Positions 35,476-47,536 of a stretch of DNA of 64,000 bases are shown piece by piece. The position numbers and the translations under genes were made by a program. The notes under the pieces are model-generated. The model ran no database searches and was not told the origin of the DNA. It was given only the letters and a program-made list of their open reading frames with translations. This DNA comes from Stenocarpella maydis (lineage: Eukaryota; Ascomycota; Sordariomycetes; Diaporthales; Diaporthaceae). The stretch spans positions 1 through 64,000 of the forward strand of contig NQMI01000167.1 in NCBI GenBank assembly GCA_002270565.1, written 5' to 3'. The stretch's first letter is position 1; the number at the start of each line of letters is the position of its first letter.

Positions 35476-35921
35476 GTGCTAAGGAAAGGCCGCCTCAAGC
35501 CAAGGGAATGCGATGCGAACTTGAGGCACGGCAGAGATGTTATTCATGACCAGTGCAAGACTGCCAATGATTAGAGGCTACTAGTACAGATAAGGCTCAA
35601 TGCTTGCACAGTCCAGTTCATAGTGGGTAGGACGCATGGATCAAAACTACACCCAAGGGTAGGCACAAAGACGATGCGAAGATATTTTTCGAAATTTACT
35701 AGCTATCGATGCCGCCACTCAGAATTCGTACGACAACTCCGAAGCGCAATATGGTTGCCATGCAATGAAGGTGCGGCATGTCGATATCAACGGTTGGATA
35801 TCCTCAGCCGTTGCGCCCACAGGGGCCTCTTCGAGTTGTTTGAAAGGCTAACCCGTCGGACATACTTGGAATCAGGTGCTATATAGTCTTTGAAATGTTC
35901 TTGGTTCCCCGGTTCTCAGCT
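35476..35921. other. Intergenic, no gene seen
   Basis: Between the methyltransferase and the GMC pseudogene. Only short frames. Confidence 0.5.
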
Positions 35922-36950
35922 TCACTGGTCAACGAATTGGTCATATCCCATTCCTTGCTGACTGGCGAGCTCTGATGGTCTCACCCGACGCCCCGTGCCG
36001 CCTGGCCACAGGGCCTTCTTTAGTATCCTCGCAGCCGCCTCGGCGAGAGCATACGTTGGCGCCTGCGTGTGGCAAGTCGGCAACACGGGAATCGCGCTTG
36101 AGTCGACCACTCTCATCCCCTTGACTCCTTCGACTCTAAAGTCGGAGTCTAACACCTTGCCCAGCCTGCACGTGCCGATGACGTGGTGGTATGACTGGGC
36201 GCTCGTGCTGACCGCGGCCTCGAGGTCCACATCACTGGTTACATGCCGTCCAGGAAACGCTTCCCCTACGTTAATGGGCGCGAACACCTCCGAGCGCGTA
36301 ATGGTCAGGAGTCGCTTGTACGCGTACAAGATGATAGCCTAGTCGGCCGGAGTAGTATAGTATCCTATATCGATCAATGGGTCGTCTCGCCAATCCGACG
36401 TCGCAAGCCGCACGGAACCACCACCTTCAGGCTGCACAAGTGCCACAATTCCAGACACGGTGTTGGAGAAGCCGTCGGGAACGGCGAGGAAGGGAGCGTT
36501 GACGTATTGATAGGCGATATGCGGACGGTCCTTGGGAAGGTTGAGAAGGAAGCTCATGTCGACTTCTGGCTCCAAGCTGTGCAGAACGGCGTCGGGTATG
36601 CGCTCTGTCACAAAGGTCGAACTTCCGGGAGTAGACAGAGGCCCGGCCCCATTATCTCGGTATTCTGCCATGAGCACTGCCGGCGTGGTGGGATCGGAGA
36701 ATGCCGAAGAGGTGATGATGTGGGTTGGCGCCTCGAACATGTTGACTACCAGATGGTGGTCGAAGAAGTTGGATCCTACATCGAGACTGTCTGCCACAAG
36801 AGGGACGCTGACATCTGCGAGATGGTCTTTGGAGCCAATCCCTGAAACCATGAGCAGCCTTGGAGAGTATGTGGCCCAGGCATGGGAGGAGGCAAAGATG
36901 ACTGATCCGCTGAGACACACCGCAAACTATGAACTGGGATAAGCTTCTGG
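35922..36950 (-). pseudogene. GMC-family flavin oxidoreductase, C-terminal half, interrupted
   Basis: Two consecutive frames in the same phase encode the C-terminal about 330 residues of a glucose-methanol-choline oxidoreductase. Visible are PRLLMVSGIGSKDHL, the Y-H-H-V-I-G-T-C block (SYHHVIGTCRLG), GMRVVDSSAIPVLPTCHTQ with the second active-site His, and YALAEAAARIL. They are separated by a single in-frame TAG at 36339-36341, where the family reads through (TTPAD-stop-AIILYAYKR). A second TAG lies near 36929, just before the PRLLM block. The FAD-binding N-terminal half (GxGxxG) is not found upstream. Conservation around the stop is otherwise good, so inactivation may be recent, or the allele is strain-specific. 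Confidence 0.8.
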
Positions 36951-37543
36951 GAAACAGGCCCCGGGCAAGTGAAATTGGATATTGTAAACAAGGCAGTAGA
37001 CTTTTCGAACTTCGACCCCCAGCGGCTCAACCTGCTGTATGAGAGCCACCTTAGTCTTCTGTGTAATTACCTAGGTAGGGCACTGACCTCCGCGCATGCC
37101 GATTTCGACCGTATCTTGTCCCAAGCATCTCATGTAACCATGCTCTCCGGGAAGAGCGAGACTCAGATCGTAAGCCCACTTTGTAAATCAGCTCGTCCAT
37201 GCCAGAGCTGTTGGTGATTATCACTGTGCGGACGGGGCCGCTGGCAGCATCCGCAGTAAATTGATTGCCTTGTAGAAACCACACTCGTTTGCCGTGATGG
37301 CGCCATAGCCCATTCGATACCACTCTTGAACTTGGGTTTGAAAATACCGTGTCACATAGGAGCCGTGATCTATTGTTTTGAAGCTGGTCCATCTATCGAA
37401 GAATGGCCTTTCGCCTCAAGAAGTGGATAATTCAACACCCACTACTGCGCTAAGATGTTTACAGACTTTGTAATCGACTCCGTCTGAGTTGACCAACTTT
37501 CACATCGACAGCTGACCACTATCACCAGCCCTACTGAACCGAC
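36951..37543. other. Region upstream of the GMC relic, no gene assigned
   Basis: Frames here (for example 37392-37051 minus) do not match the missing GMC N-terminus. The right end is the 3' flank of the small secreted gene. Confidence 0.45.
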
Positions 37544-38198
37544 TTACTGAGATTCACCTGCTGGCAACTTATAGCATCCCTCACTTGGAATCTTCTCGCC
37601 CTGGTCCCACTACAGCCCGCAGGTTAGAGTCGCTGTGGGCTCCCGCCTAGGATGCAAGGAACCTTGGAACTTACGTGTTCATGGACACAGCCATCAACCC
37701 AACGCCATCTATCCGTGGTCGAATATCGCGCGTATGACATGTTGGTAGCTGCAACGAAGCACCATGCGGTGTTGGCCTCACTGCCTAGTTTATTTCCGCT
37801 GCAGAAAAGAGGCCAGATGGTTTGAGGACCACTGGCGTAGCCTGGGTGGTGTTGCTATCATGCATTCAAAATGTTAATATTATCATCCACATTGTGTTCT
37901 TTGTATTTCATGTCACGACATAAGCATTTCGGAGTTAGACCGGCCTGCGTACCGTGTAGGTCGAATCAATAAGCGAAAACATTGTTCTGGGATCTCCATC
38001 GACGACAAATGAGCGGTAGAAAGCATAGGCTCTCTTTGCTGTCTCTTCCGCCGTCACGGAGGGGTCCGGCTTGCATAGAACAGGTGGGGCTGGCAGATTA
38101 CAAAGATTCTCTCTCTTTGAAAGGGCATTATCCTCTGCAACTGGAGCCGCAAGGCCAATGGCAGGTGCCAGGACGCCGGTATAGAACAGTAGTTTCAT
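37544..38198 (-). CDS. Small secreted SnoaL-like protein
   Basis: Three exons (38198-37953, 37854-37675, 37609-37544) give 163 aa; all three junctions are phase 0 (ACG|GTACGC, GATAG|CAA, CAC|GTAAGT, TGTAG|TGG). Signal peptide MKLLFYTGVLAPAIGLA, then a possible Kex2 site (SKR, residues 27-29). The core EETAKRAYAFYRSFVVDGDP and TMFSLIDSTYTQHHPGYASG resembles the start of the SnoaL/NTF2-like fold, and the rest has FCSGNKLG, RWRWVDGCVHEHWDQGEKI. The function is unknown; SnoaL-like folds bind small molecules or act as cyclases or hydrolases. Exons 2 and 3 are too short to stand out as ORFs. A TATA box lies about 75 bp upstream. An upstream in-frame ATG at 38255 is less likely because it would bury the signal peptide. 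Confidence 0.78.
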
Positions 38199-40129
38199 GT
38201 TGGTGGCAGCATGCACAACAATGCTAGACCAGAGAAGTTCTTTCTTTAATCTCATGGGAGCTTATAGTATTTATATAGGCCATGGTCAAGGAGAGGAACA
38301 TTTATAGGTACGTAGTGTGGCACATGCGGTATGTCAAAGATGGTACGTTGGATGCGTCCCTAATTTAGCCGCCTCTTGCCCCAATTTATGATAATTTACA
38401 CAAATCACCCCCAGGAAATCTGCCGGATTGTGTCATTCAAGAAGATTAGAGTGCTGTTGCAAACGTACAACGCGGGGAAAGCCCACCTCCCGAGACGAAG
38501 GTGGGGTTTTGGGTCGGACTTCCATAGACACCTTGGGGGCGCAGCGGGCCAGCATATTTCAGGCCTACATTGACGTCAGTCTGGATTTCAGCTTTTGAAA
38601 ATATTGCCCCTGCTCTTTTGATGTTCTATCGACTGGGGTTAGAGATCCTCTTAGACTATAAAGCTCCAGACGGATTGTGAGGCTAGTATAGGAGTCTGGA
38701 CCAATACAACCCTAGATGATTAACCTGGGAAAACATTTAACTACTAAGAGGCCCAGGTGATGCCACTGGTTACTAATACCTTCGGTAATCACGATACGGA
38801 TTCGGCAGAGGGAAATCACAGGAAAGTTATCGTTCCATCTTGATGACCTGGGAGGTACCTTACCCACTTCTTTGACTAGGCTAGATGCAGCACTATTCTG
38901 GGGACATTTAGTCGCATTACACGAGAAAACGGAATGTTTCATCGCATGACTTTGTAGGGCTTTAAAGAAAATGCGCATGTTATTTATCAGAGATCTTCAA
39001 GCCCTCTGTAGTTATTTTGACTTGGCCCGGCCAAGCAAGCCGATTTACGCAACAAAATAATAATGTGTGATCTTTACAAGGACTGGTTGCATGTAAGCGC
39101 TCCATTGACTCTCCAGGCGTTACGCAACCTCTGCAAGATAAGCGGCACAAGGGATTTATTGCGGCGGACTGGGGTTTTTGAAACAAACAAATAGTTATAG
39201 CGTCTGTTAAAGGTCGGCAACAAACTATTATTTTGAGTTCCACCAATTTAAGCACCACAAGTGCAGGCAACCGACTTATATATATGATCATATGTACTAC
39301 CTCTTGGTAGGACCACAGGTGTGGCTATAGTGCAATGCCCGCCTTTCGTGGCGCTACCACTCAGCGCGGCAACATAATAGCGAGTAGGTCGGGTTCGAGA
39401 TCAACATTAGGACACGAGTCTCCTGGCCTGTTTCCATATGTGCTAGTGCTTCTATATTTCATCTCGTCAAGGCTGATTGGTCTTGACCCGAGGACTACTA
39501 AAATATGCCGTTCATATGTGGCAAAATTCTATGTTCTCGAGTAACCCTAGGAGCTTTTACTAATCTCTCCGCATCCTATAATCTCCGCACCCCGCCTCGA
39601 CATTACTTGCCTCGTCAATTGCCAAATCGGTTCGTCCTTATTTATACACTATGTAATGATTATGTGCGATGCGGTCCGCCTCCCGCTTCCATGACTGGCT
39701 ATGCCTGTCACACCGCATCTTGCGAACCCCAAGTGGAGCAGAGTAGATAGTCGACTAGATTTGTGGTTTCTCAACTGCCAGGCAGTGGTCAGGCAGCTGA
39801 GTTTAAGAGTTTGTCCATAGCCCATCTAGCAGGCCGCTTTCAATCTAGATCCAAGAAATCTATGCCTGGATTTTAAAATGATTTTCCAATCTATCCCTAC
39901 CACATCACCTTTTGGGTAGTTAGACTCGAGATATCTTGATAACTGTGACCGCTATTCCTTCCCTTATGCCTCCCTAAATGCGAGCTCCACCCTGCCTGAG
40001 GAATCCATTTACAAGATTCCTGATGTCTTCGTCGTCAGTTAAATCAACTTTAACAGTTTCGCCTCTCAAAAGAACTTCTCTAAGCGCGAGGCCGTCCTGA
40101 GAAATTTCCTCGAATGAACTTTGCCTGTG
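38199..40129. other. Gene-poor stretch, no gene seen
   Basis: 1.9 kb with stop-rich frames on both strands and moderately raised AT content. No motif recognised. Confidence 0.5.
38268..38277 (-). promoter_or_regulatory. TATA box of the small secreted protein gene
   Basis: TATATAAATA on the minus strand, 70-80 bp before the ATG at 38198. Confidence 0.6.
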
Positions 40130-40465
40130 CAAAATGGCCATATGCTTAGACCCAGACCGTAGATGTCATCCTATTTCCTCGGAGGCGCACCACGGCCCAA
40201 ATACTCCTCTCTACGTCTCCTATTCGGCGATACACAGTGCCACGTTACATTGCCTTCCCAGATCTCCTCATCTACGTCCTCAAAACGCCCTTCGTCGAAG
40301 TCGCACAGTTTTACATGACCTTGTGCGTCTAGGAGCATATTCTCAAGCTTCATGTCGCCATTTATGATGTGTTTGTTTATGAGCAATAAAAGGGCGACAT
40401 AGATCCTCCAGGATTCAGTTCACTTCCATATCATCATATGACATGCCTGGGGGTATTGGCGGCCA
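40130..40465 (-). pseudogene. Protein kinase catalytic-domain relic
   Basis: A minus-strand frame reads IINGDMKLENMLLD, an eroded HGD(L/M)KxEN catalytic loop, then HVKLCDFDEG, in place of the DFG block, then WEGNVTWHCVSPN (APE-like segment). After GRGAPPRK comes TAG, followed in the same frame by DDIYGLGLSIW, the usual next block. Upstream, PPGMSYDDME is in another frame from SWRIYVALLLLINKH, indicating a frameshift near 40430. So one stop and one frameshift within 330 bp, with no N-lobe or C-terminus: a gene relic. Confidence 0.78.
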
Positions 40466-40593
40466 CGTTTCATCCTCGATACAGCTCACTGCGGCAATTG
40501 AGGGAGAGTTACTTGGTGGAAATTCACTGAGGACGTAATGGGCAACGTGTTTGTGTTTTGAAGTGGACAATTCAGTGAGGCCAGAGAAATGTG

Positions 40594-40617
40594 TTTTTTT
40601 TTTGGGGGGGGGGGGGG
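40594..40617. repeat. T10-G14 compound homopolymer
   Basis: Same C-run/A-run type as at 1, 35052 and 58583, but on the opposite strand. Confidence 0.95.
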
Positions 40618-42393
40618 CTGGTTCGGTTTGATTTTGCTCTCATGAAGCCTGTTGAAGTTTCAGATGATGCAGCCAGAAGACGTTGAAGTGTTCCAACGCA
40701 CGCGAAGGCACGTTGGCAACCAGCAAGCGTTCAAGGCTAGCTAGGTCGACTTATGTTGCAAAAGGTAGCGGCGCAGGTGTTTTTGCATTCCCACTAGAAA
40801 GAACCAACCGCTTAATTCCAACCAATGTCGCACCGCATCACACAATCCTCTGGGCTGGTGTGGACTTGCGTGCATCACGAGATGGCGCCATGGTTCTATT
40901 TAAGGATTTCTGAATCCAGCGCAGGCAGCCAGCACAAGAGAATTCACACCATACTCCTACTATTTACAAACCTCTGCGAATCGATAAATCATACTCTGTG
41001 GTGGTGGTAGTGATAGCCACCATGCTGGCCTTGGATGAATGGACTTGCAGATACGCTGTTCGGCTTTGCCTCGGCCCGTCCGGCTCAGGGATGAATTTGG
41101 AAATCATCCTCAAAGACATCATTAGTTGTGATTGCCTTGAAACCATTATAAGTACCGAGGCATTCAATAACATCTTCTTCATCGCCGTCCTTCTCGCCAT
41201 GTGCACAATCACGAATAATGGCTATGAGAATTGCAAAGGCTGGTATCTGGGGCCGGGCCAAACCAGCAGCAACGTACGGAAGCACTGGTACAGAGCAAGT
41301 CGATGTGCTGTACGCTTGCAAGTCAGAATATCAGCCCTATCCTAACCCTCTCATCTCTGGGCGTACTCATGCTTAGAGGAAGGGCCCTTGGTACGCCTAG
41401 AGGGGCTTTGCGGAGGGGCTTCCTCTGGGCGCGTGGAGGGCCTTCCTTTGGGGGGTGTTGAGGGGCTTGGGGCGGGGTATTTAGAGAGGGGTATAAGAAA
41501 TTATAGCAGGCTGCATGTTTATAATTCCTTGTATTGGGTGGGTGGGCGGATGTTGACTGTGACAATCTCTCTATAATGACTGCAATTGTCTGCCCCTACT
41601 ATAATGGACATAAGTACACTTTAAGTTATCATCCCTAGCCTAAATGCAGCTCACCTAGGTAATAATTATAACATTTTAATCTCTTCCCAAATCTCTCGTG
41701 AATAAATCACGATTGTATGGTTGCTGTCCGAGCGAAACCATCCCATGTTTGTAGCTGAGCGCTTATGAGACAGTAGGGCCCAAACTCATGCTTAACTATC
41801 TATGTACGAATTTGAGGGACGATAGAGGTATATCTCGTGCAATATGTGCCGGAAATTTGACAACCAGAGGATGAGCACGCTATCAAGACTCACTTCTGTC
41901 AACCCAACAAATATATAATCAGTTGGTTGGGAATCCTCCTTATAATCATACACATTCTATATAATATTAAAACACTTTGACTATAATCAAGATCCTATGA
42001 TTTCAATAAAAGTAGAACTCATGGGCCAGGGTTGTGCCGGGCCGTCACCTTTCCCTTCAGGGGCTCAGCTCATATTGTAGATCATGAACAGCCAATCCAT
42101 GGGCAGACCACCTGAAACAGATGATCCAGTCCAGCCTCACCCTCGGAGGCCTTCTCACCGTTATCAATCCAACTGATCCACTCAAAACCACTGTTGGCTG
42201 GGATTCTCGGAGACGTCGCGCCGTCTCCCAAATCATGCACAGGGGACCGCGATGAGGGAAGAAAAGCTTGGCTCATTGTGCACCACGCCCATTGGCGACA
42301 GTGTTCTGTGCAATGACGATCTATGCCCCTGCGGGCCATGTGAGTCGGCAGTGCTGCCGTTGCCAAGACGGCTTACATTGTTTATTTAACACC

Positions 42394-42399
42394 GGCTAA
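42394..42399 (+). promoter_or_regulatory. Possible XlnR/XYR1-type site upstream of the LPMO gene
   Basis: GGCTAA, the core bound by XlnR/XYR1 regulators of cellulase genes, 256 bp before the ATG. A 6-mer occurs by chance, so this is weak. Confidence 0.25.
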
Positions 42400-42654
42400 T
42401 CACAGGTCTTGGGCGGATGAACTGCATGCCCAGCATGCCAGAGACGCTGTCCGCCATGGCACGGCCATGAATCTTGAGGTTGGCGCCCTCGCGGAGGGGA
42501 CCTTAGTTCCGGTCAAGGGCACATTTAAAAGCGTGGGTGGCCGCCGTCCTTGCATGGAGAGCACAGATGAGAACGCCGTGAACTCGTTCTCTCCTCGGAC
42601 AGCCAGCTAGCTTTTACCGAAAACCTGAACTCGCCACTCGACGCCGGTAGCAAA

Positions 42655-43469
42655 ATGAAGGCCGGACTCATTCTCCTCGCCGCCGTGACCTCGGTCACAG
42701 CGCATGCCACGTGGCAAGACCTGTGGGTTGGAACCGAGGACAAAGCCTCAACCTGTGTGCGGACGGTCAAGGACAACTCCCCCATCGCCAGCGTTACTGA
42801 TGCGGCGATGGCGTGCGGCCGCAGTCCTGCGTCCTCTTCCGGTATTTGTGAGGTCAAAGGTTGGTGTTGTACACACACCAAGAGAAGCGATAGATAAAAC
42901 ACTCACACGTCCTACAGCTGGGTCCAGTCTGACGGTCGAGATGCACCAACAACCTGGTGATAGGTCCTGCAGCAACCCGGCCATCGGAGGAAATCATTAC
43001 GGCCCAGTGATGGTTTACATGGCCAAGGTCAGCGACGCGAAGACGGCCGATGGGTCACAGGCAAGCTTCTTCAAGGTTGCTGAGGATGGATACACTGGCA
43101 CGACGGCTTCGTGGGGAACAGAGATCCTCAACGCAAACTGTGGCAAGCGAGCCTTCACTGGTAAGATCAAACCCTGTCTTATTTCAGCACCGCCATAATA
43201 ATATTTGCCAACTGTCATAAGTCCCCGCCGACCTCGCAGCCGGGAACTACCTGGTCCGAGCCGAAGCAATTGCTCTTCACGCTGGCGCTGGACAGCCGCA
43301 GCCTTACGTGTCATGCTTCCAGATCAACGTCACCGGTGGAGGTTCCGCAAACCCATCAGGCGTCAAGTTCCCTGGAGCATATAAAACTGGCGATGCCTTG
43401 TTCTCGACCTCTATATGGGACTCCAAGTTCAAGTATACCAGCGTGGGACCCGCCGTCTACAAAGGTTGA
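42655..43469 (+). CDS. AA9 lytic polysaccharide monooxygenase (LPMO)
   Basis: Copper enzyme that oxidatively cleaves cellulose or related beta-glucans, secreted. Three exons (42655-42859, 42918-43160, 43222-43469) give 231 aa. Cleavage of MKAGLILLAAVTSVTA leaves His17 at the mature N-terminus, one arm of the copper histidine brace; the second is His95 in GGNHYGPVMVYMAKV. The secondary-sphere His169 (AIALHAGAGQ) and axial Tyr178 (QPYVSCFQINV) follow the AA9 pattern. There is no cellulose-binding module; the protein ends soon after the catalytic domain. It is followed 1.7 kb later by a GH3 beta-glucosidase on the same strand, and both may be induced on plant biomass. Introns have GTTGGT, GTAAGA donors and CTACAG, CATAAG acceptors. 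Confidence 0.94.
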
Positions 43470-45145
43470 ACACGCTGCGACAATGAGAGACACAATCAGC
43501 CGCATGACGAACGAATGCATCTACCTTCTGATTTTGTAAATAGTTTGGGCTACGAATAGAATATACTAGATCGGGTCTTTATAGCCTGCCACAATAGTCT
43601 GGTTGCATCCGTATCATGTTTATCTTTACTAATGGTATGGTACTGGTCTTGCCTCGCTCGATTGCATCCCATGGATCGCTGTCAATACTACCCAATTGTC
43701 ACGACACATAACCGCTGCACTATAGTTACGTAGGTGCCCTCAAAACAAAAGGTACAGAATTCCAGAACACTCTCTGGAACCTAGTGCAGTCTACATAGCT
43801 ATAGCCACCCAAGTGCCCCTGGGCCCCTTCCTGGTCAGGGCTATCACAACAATACTGAAAAGGAATAAATTCGGACCACTGTGGCTCCTTCAAACCAATA
43901 CCCCCTGGAAATTCGAAATAGATGGAAAACTGTGCATCGTGCACGATCTTGAACATCGTCTCGCTGAACTTCTGAGAGCTTGCTAATATAATCAACAATG
44001 CAAATGTGGAGATCAACTATCCACGTGCTGCGCACAAGAAGGTTTCAAGCATATTTTAGCTATAACTGGGTGTTCCTCAACTATGGATTATTGCACTTCT
44101 GAAGGCAATGCTGTGAACCTTGCACCCTTGAGCGTTGATAGCTCAGCTGAAGTCTGATAAAGACTGGCTTAAAGATTAAAAGGGGTTTAAGTCTAAAAGA
44201 ACACATATAATACATAGCTAACATATGATACATTTCTGTAATTAAAAGATTTTTTTTTTAAAAAAAAAAGCAATATTATAATTTTAATAATTATAAAGAT
44301 ACTTTTTACACATATAATCCTAATTAGGATATAGCTTCAGTGTATCTTAGGTGAGCTGCGTACCGCGTCCTTGATTCCATGTGTGGAAAGTGATTACCCG
44401 AGCCTTTACCGGAGGATTTTGAAGTTCAAGTGGAGGTATGAAGCGATGACACAAATACCCAGACTCAACGCAACATTGCCTCGCGACTGCCGGCACCATC
44501 GTCACCGCCTCACTCCGACTCCCACTCCCCCCTGGCTAGAGGTGAGTTATGCCATGCTCAGAGGCACACGCCAGCACAGTAGATGTCAGGGGCTCGCATT
44601 CGACCGTTCGTGCCTTCAAGGCATCGGGGCCGATCGGGTCTGTTGACAAAGTCTGACGATCAAGTGAGTGGCGCCAGTTCATCGCTTGTTCCCATCCGAT
44701 CTGAGTTCCAAGGTTGTACTCGCACCCCGCGTGATCCCAGCCTCTCTCCGCATTCAAGTTCCCACCCCAGTCGGCCCGGGAGTCTGGGCATTGATACGCT
44801 GCTTGACCTGGACCCATCGAAACCCCACCAGCTCCTCACATTGCAGTAGCAACGAGCGGCATATTGGACCTGCAGCGCAAGTGCCGAATATGTTCCGGCA
44901 CGCAAGGGTACCGCGGTGGTTTACCCATCGCGTCATCCTCCTCCCGGATGAGGGGCAAGATGGGTATGGAGCCTCTTCCGATGCCTGGCATGAGCTGGCT
45001 GGCCATCGCGACAGCAAAGTCGCCGTCACCAGAGTACGGCCATTGGGCTCAACGTCTATATGAAGTGTGAAAGTCCTCGCCACGCCTCGTCGAGTTAAGC
45101 TCTCTCACACCCCCAAGGCTCCATTGTCCCCCTGAGCTTGACAAC
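43470..45145. other. Intergenic, no gene seen
   Basis: 1.7 kb between the LPMO and GH3 genes. AT-rich near 44170-44340, with a T10-A10 junction at 44250-44269. A TATATGAA at 45057 is a weak TATA candidate for the GH3 gene. Confidence 0.5.
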
Positions 45146-47536
45146 ATGAAGGTTCTTCAAACAGCCCTGCTCGCCGTCGTGACGGCTGGTGTGGTCGTTG
45201 GCCAAGCCAATGACACCGGGGTTCCTTCAGAGGTTCCTTACTATGGCCTCAGCCCACCCGTCTATCCGTCTCGTGAGTCCACCACTGCTCAGCTGGCAAG
45301 AACAGTCACGCAGCCCTGTAGAACGTACTGACAAATGCTGGCAGCCGTCGGGGGTGGCAAGACAAGCCCGAGATGGTCGAAGGCCTACAGACGGGCCAGG
45401 GCCCTCGTGGCGCAGATGACCCTTGAGGAGAAGAGCAATGTCACACGCGGCTTTACCGGCGCGTGTGTGGGCAACACCGGAAGCGTGCCCCGTCTCGACA
45501 TCCCTGCGCTCTGCTTCGCAGATGCTCCAGACGGCATCCGTGGGCAGGAGTTCGTCTCTGCATTCCCGGCCGGTATCCACGTCGCCGCTACATTCGACAA
45601 GGACCTGATGGAGAAGTATGGCCGCGCCCTGGGAGAGCAGTACTATGCCAAAGGCATCAACGTAGCCCTCGGCCCCGTCGCCGGGCCGCTGGGGCGTATG
45701 GTCCGTGGTGGACGCAACTGGGAGGGTCTGTCAAACGACCCCTATCTGGCTGGGGTCGGAATGGGTGCCATCACCAAGGGTATCCAAGATGCCGGCGTGA
45801 TCGCCACACCAAAGCACTGGCTCCTAAACGAGCAGGAGTATCGACGCAGAGGGAGCGATGCTGGTGCTGCTATCAGCGCCGATGTTGACGACCGGACGCT
45901 CCACGAGTTGTACGCATTCCCCTTTATGGATTCGCTTCGCGAGGGAGCTGGGGCACTCATGTGCGGATACAACCGTGCGAACCAGAGTTATGTATGCCAG
46001 AACTCGAAGCTCCTCAACGGCGTGCTCAAGACCGAGCTCGGCTTCGAGGGCTTCGTCGTGAGCGACTGGGGCGCGCACGAGTCGGGCGTCGCCAGCGCCA
46101 ATGCCGGGCTTGATATTGTGATGCCAGACGGCGGGTACTGGGGCAACAACCTCACACAGGCCGTCAGCAACGGCTCTGTCAGCACCGGTCGCCTCGACGA
46201 CATGGTGACCCGTACGCTAGCCAGCTTCTTGTACCTCCGCCAGGAGAATACCTTCCCTAGCCCTTCGATTTACTCCAGCACGCAGAAGCACCTCGCCGTC
46301 AACGCGCAGGCCTGGGATCACAATGAGCTGATTCACGAGATCGGGGCTGCGGGGACTGTGCTGGTCAAGAATGTCAACGGCACGCTGCCGTTCAAGAATC
46401 CCAAGTTCCTGAATATCTACGGATATGACGCAACCGTCAAGGCCAAGCCCTGGGAGAACCCATCGCGGTTCGGCGGAGGCTATGAGGTCAACTTTGGATG
46501 GGAGACGCTCAACGGGACCCTGATCACGGGCGGCGGTTCTGGAGGCAGCACGCCGTCTTACGTCTATGACCCGTTCATGGCCATCTCGGACCGCATCCGC
46601 AGGGACCGAGGCACCCTGAGGTGGGACTTCTGGTCTGAGAACCCATCGCCGGCATACTCCAATGCTGAGCACTGCCTGGTCTTCATCAATGCCTATGCCT
46701 CCGAGGCCTTCGACAGAACGACGCTCAAGGATGAGTTCAGTGATAACCTCGTCAAGAACACCGCGGCCAAGTGCAGCAGTACCATCGTCGTGCTTCACTC
46801 TGCCGGTGTTCGCGTGGTGGATGAGTGGATTGATCACCCCAACGTCACCGCTGTCATCTTTGCCGGCCTGCCCGGCCAAGAGACAGGTCGGTCGCTTGTG
46901 TCAGTACTGTACGGAGACACCAACCCCACCGGCCGCCTGCCTTACACTATCGCCAAGAACGAGTCGGACTACGGCGATGTCCTGAACTCGACCGTTGCCG
47001 ACGACTACTATCCCGCTACCAACTTCAGCGAGGGCTTATTCATCGACTACCGAAAGTTCGACAAGGACGAAATCGAACCGCGGTTCGAGTTCGGCTTCGG
47101 TTTAAGTTACACTACGTTCGAGTACAGCGACCTAACGACCTCACTCGTTGGCAAAGCTGCGAACGAGAGCTTTGCGGAATATCCCGACCCAGAAGTTGCT
47201 ATCATCCAGGGCGGGCACCCCGATCTGTGGGATCCTCTCGCTGTGGTTAAGGCCACCGTCGAGAACTCAGGCGACCGGGATGGTGCAGACATTGCACAGC
47301 TCTACATCAGCATTCCCGCCGAGGGCACGCCGACCAGGCAGCTCCGTGGCTTCAAGCGCGTCGGCCCCCTGGCTCCAGGCGAGAGCAGGCGAGCCGTCTT
47401 TGAGCTGACGAGGAGAGATTTGAGTATCTGGGACGTAGGGAAGCAGCAGTGGAGGCTGGTCAGAGGAGAATACGGCGTCCACGTTGGGAGGAGCTCTCGG
47501 GACCTGCTGTTGACGGGATCATTCAAGATCGAGTAA
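45146..47536 (+). CDS. Secreted GH3 beta-glucosidase, second copy (divergent subfamily)
   Basis: Hydrolyses terminal beta-glucosyl residues outside the cell. Two exons (45146-45272, 45345-47536), 772 aa. Signal peptide MKVLQTALLAVVTAGVVVG. N-domain with [34 protein letters not shown] and nucleophile Asp283 in VVSDWGAHESG. C-domain with GTVLVKNVNGTLPF and FAGLPGQETGR; fibronectin III from AVVKATVENSGDRDG to LTRRDLSIWD. It is 106 residues shorter than the GH3 at 15708, lacks that protein's long insertion before the FnIII domain, and diverges beyond motif regions, so it is a separate subfamily and not a recent local duplicate. Exon 2 could also start at an internal ATG (45335), but that would lack a signal peptide. 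Confidence 0.94.

Larger units (their letters stand above)
40466..42654. other. Gene-poor stretch with homopolymer and G-rich patches
   Basis: Contains T10-G14 at 40594-40617 and a G-rich patch near 41390-41480 with repeated AGGGGCTT-like units. AT-rich from about 41600 to 42000. The last part is the LPMO promoter. No intact gene seen. Confidence 0.5.

Noticed and set aside
36951..37392. Missing N-terminal half of the GMC oxidoreductase
   Set aside because: The frames upstream carry no GxGxxG or other FAD-binding block, so this region was not added to the pseudogene.
42395..42500. Short minus-strand protein-like stretch (EGANLKIHGRAMADSVSG)
   Set aside because: Only about 30 codons between stops with nothing recognisable on either side; too short to call a relic.
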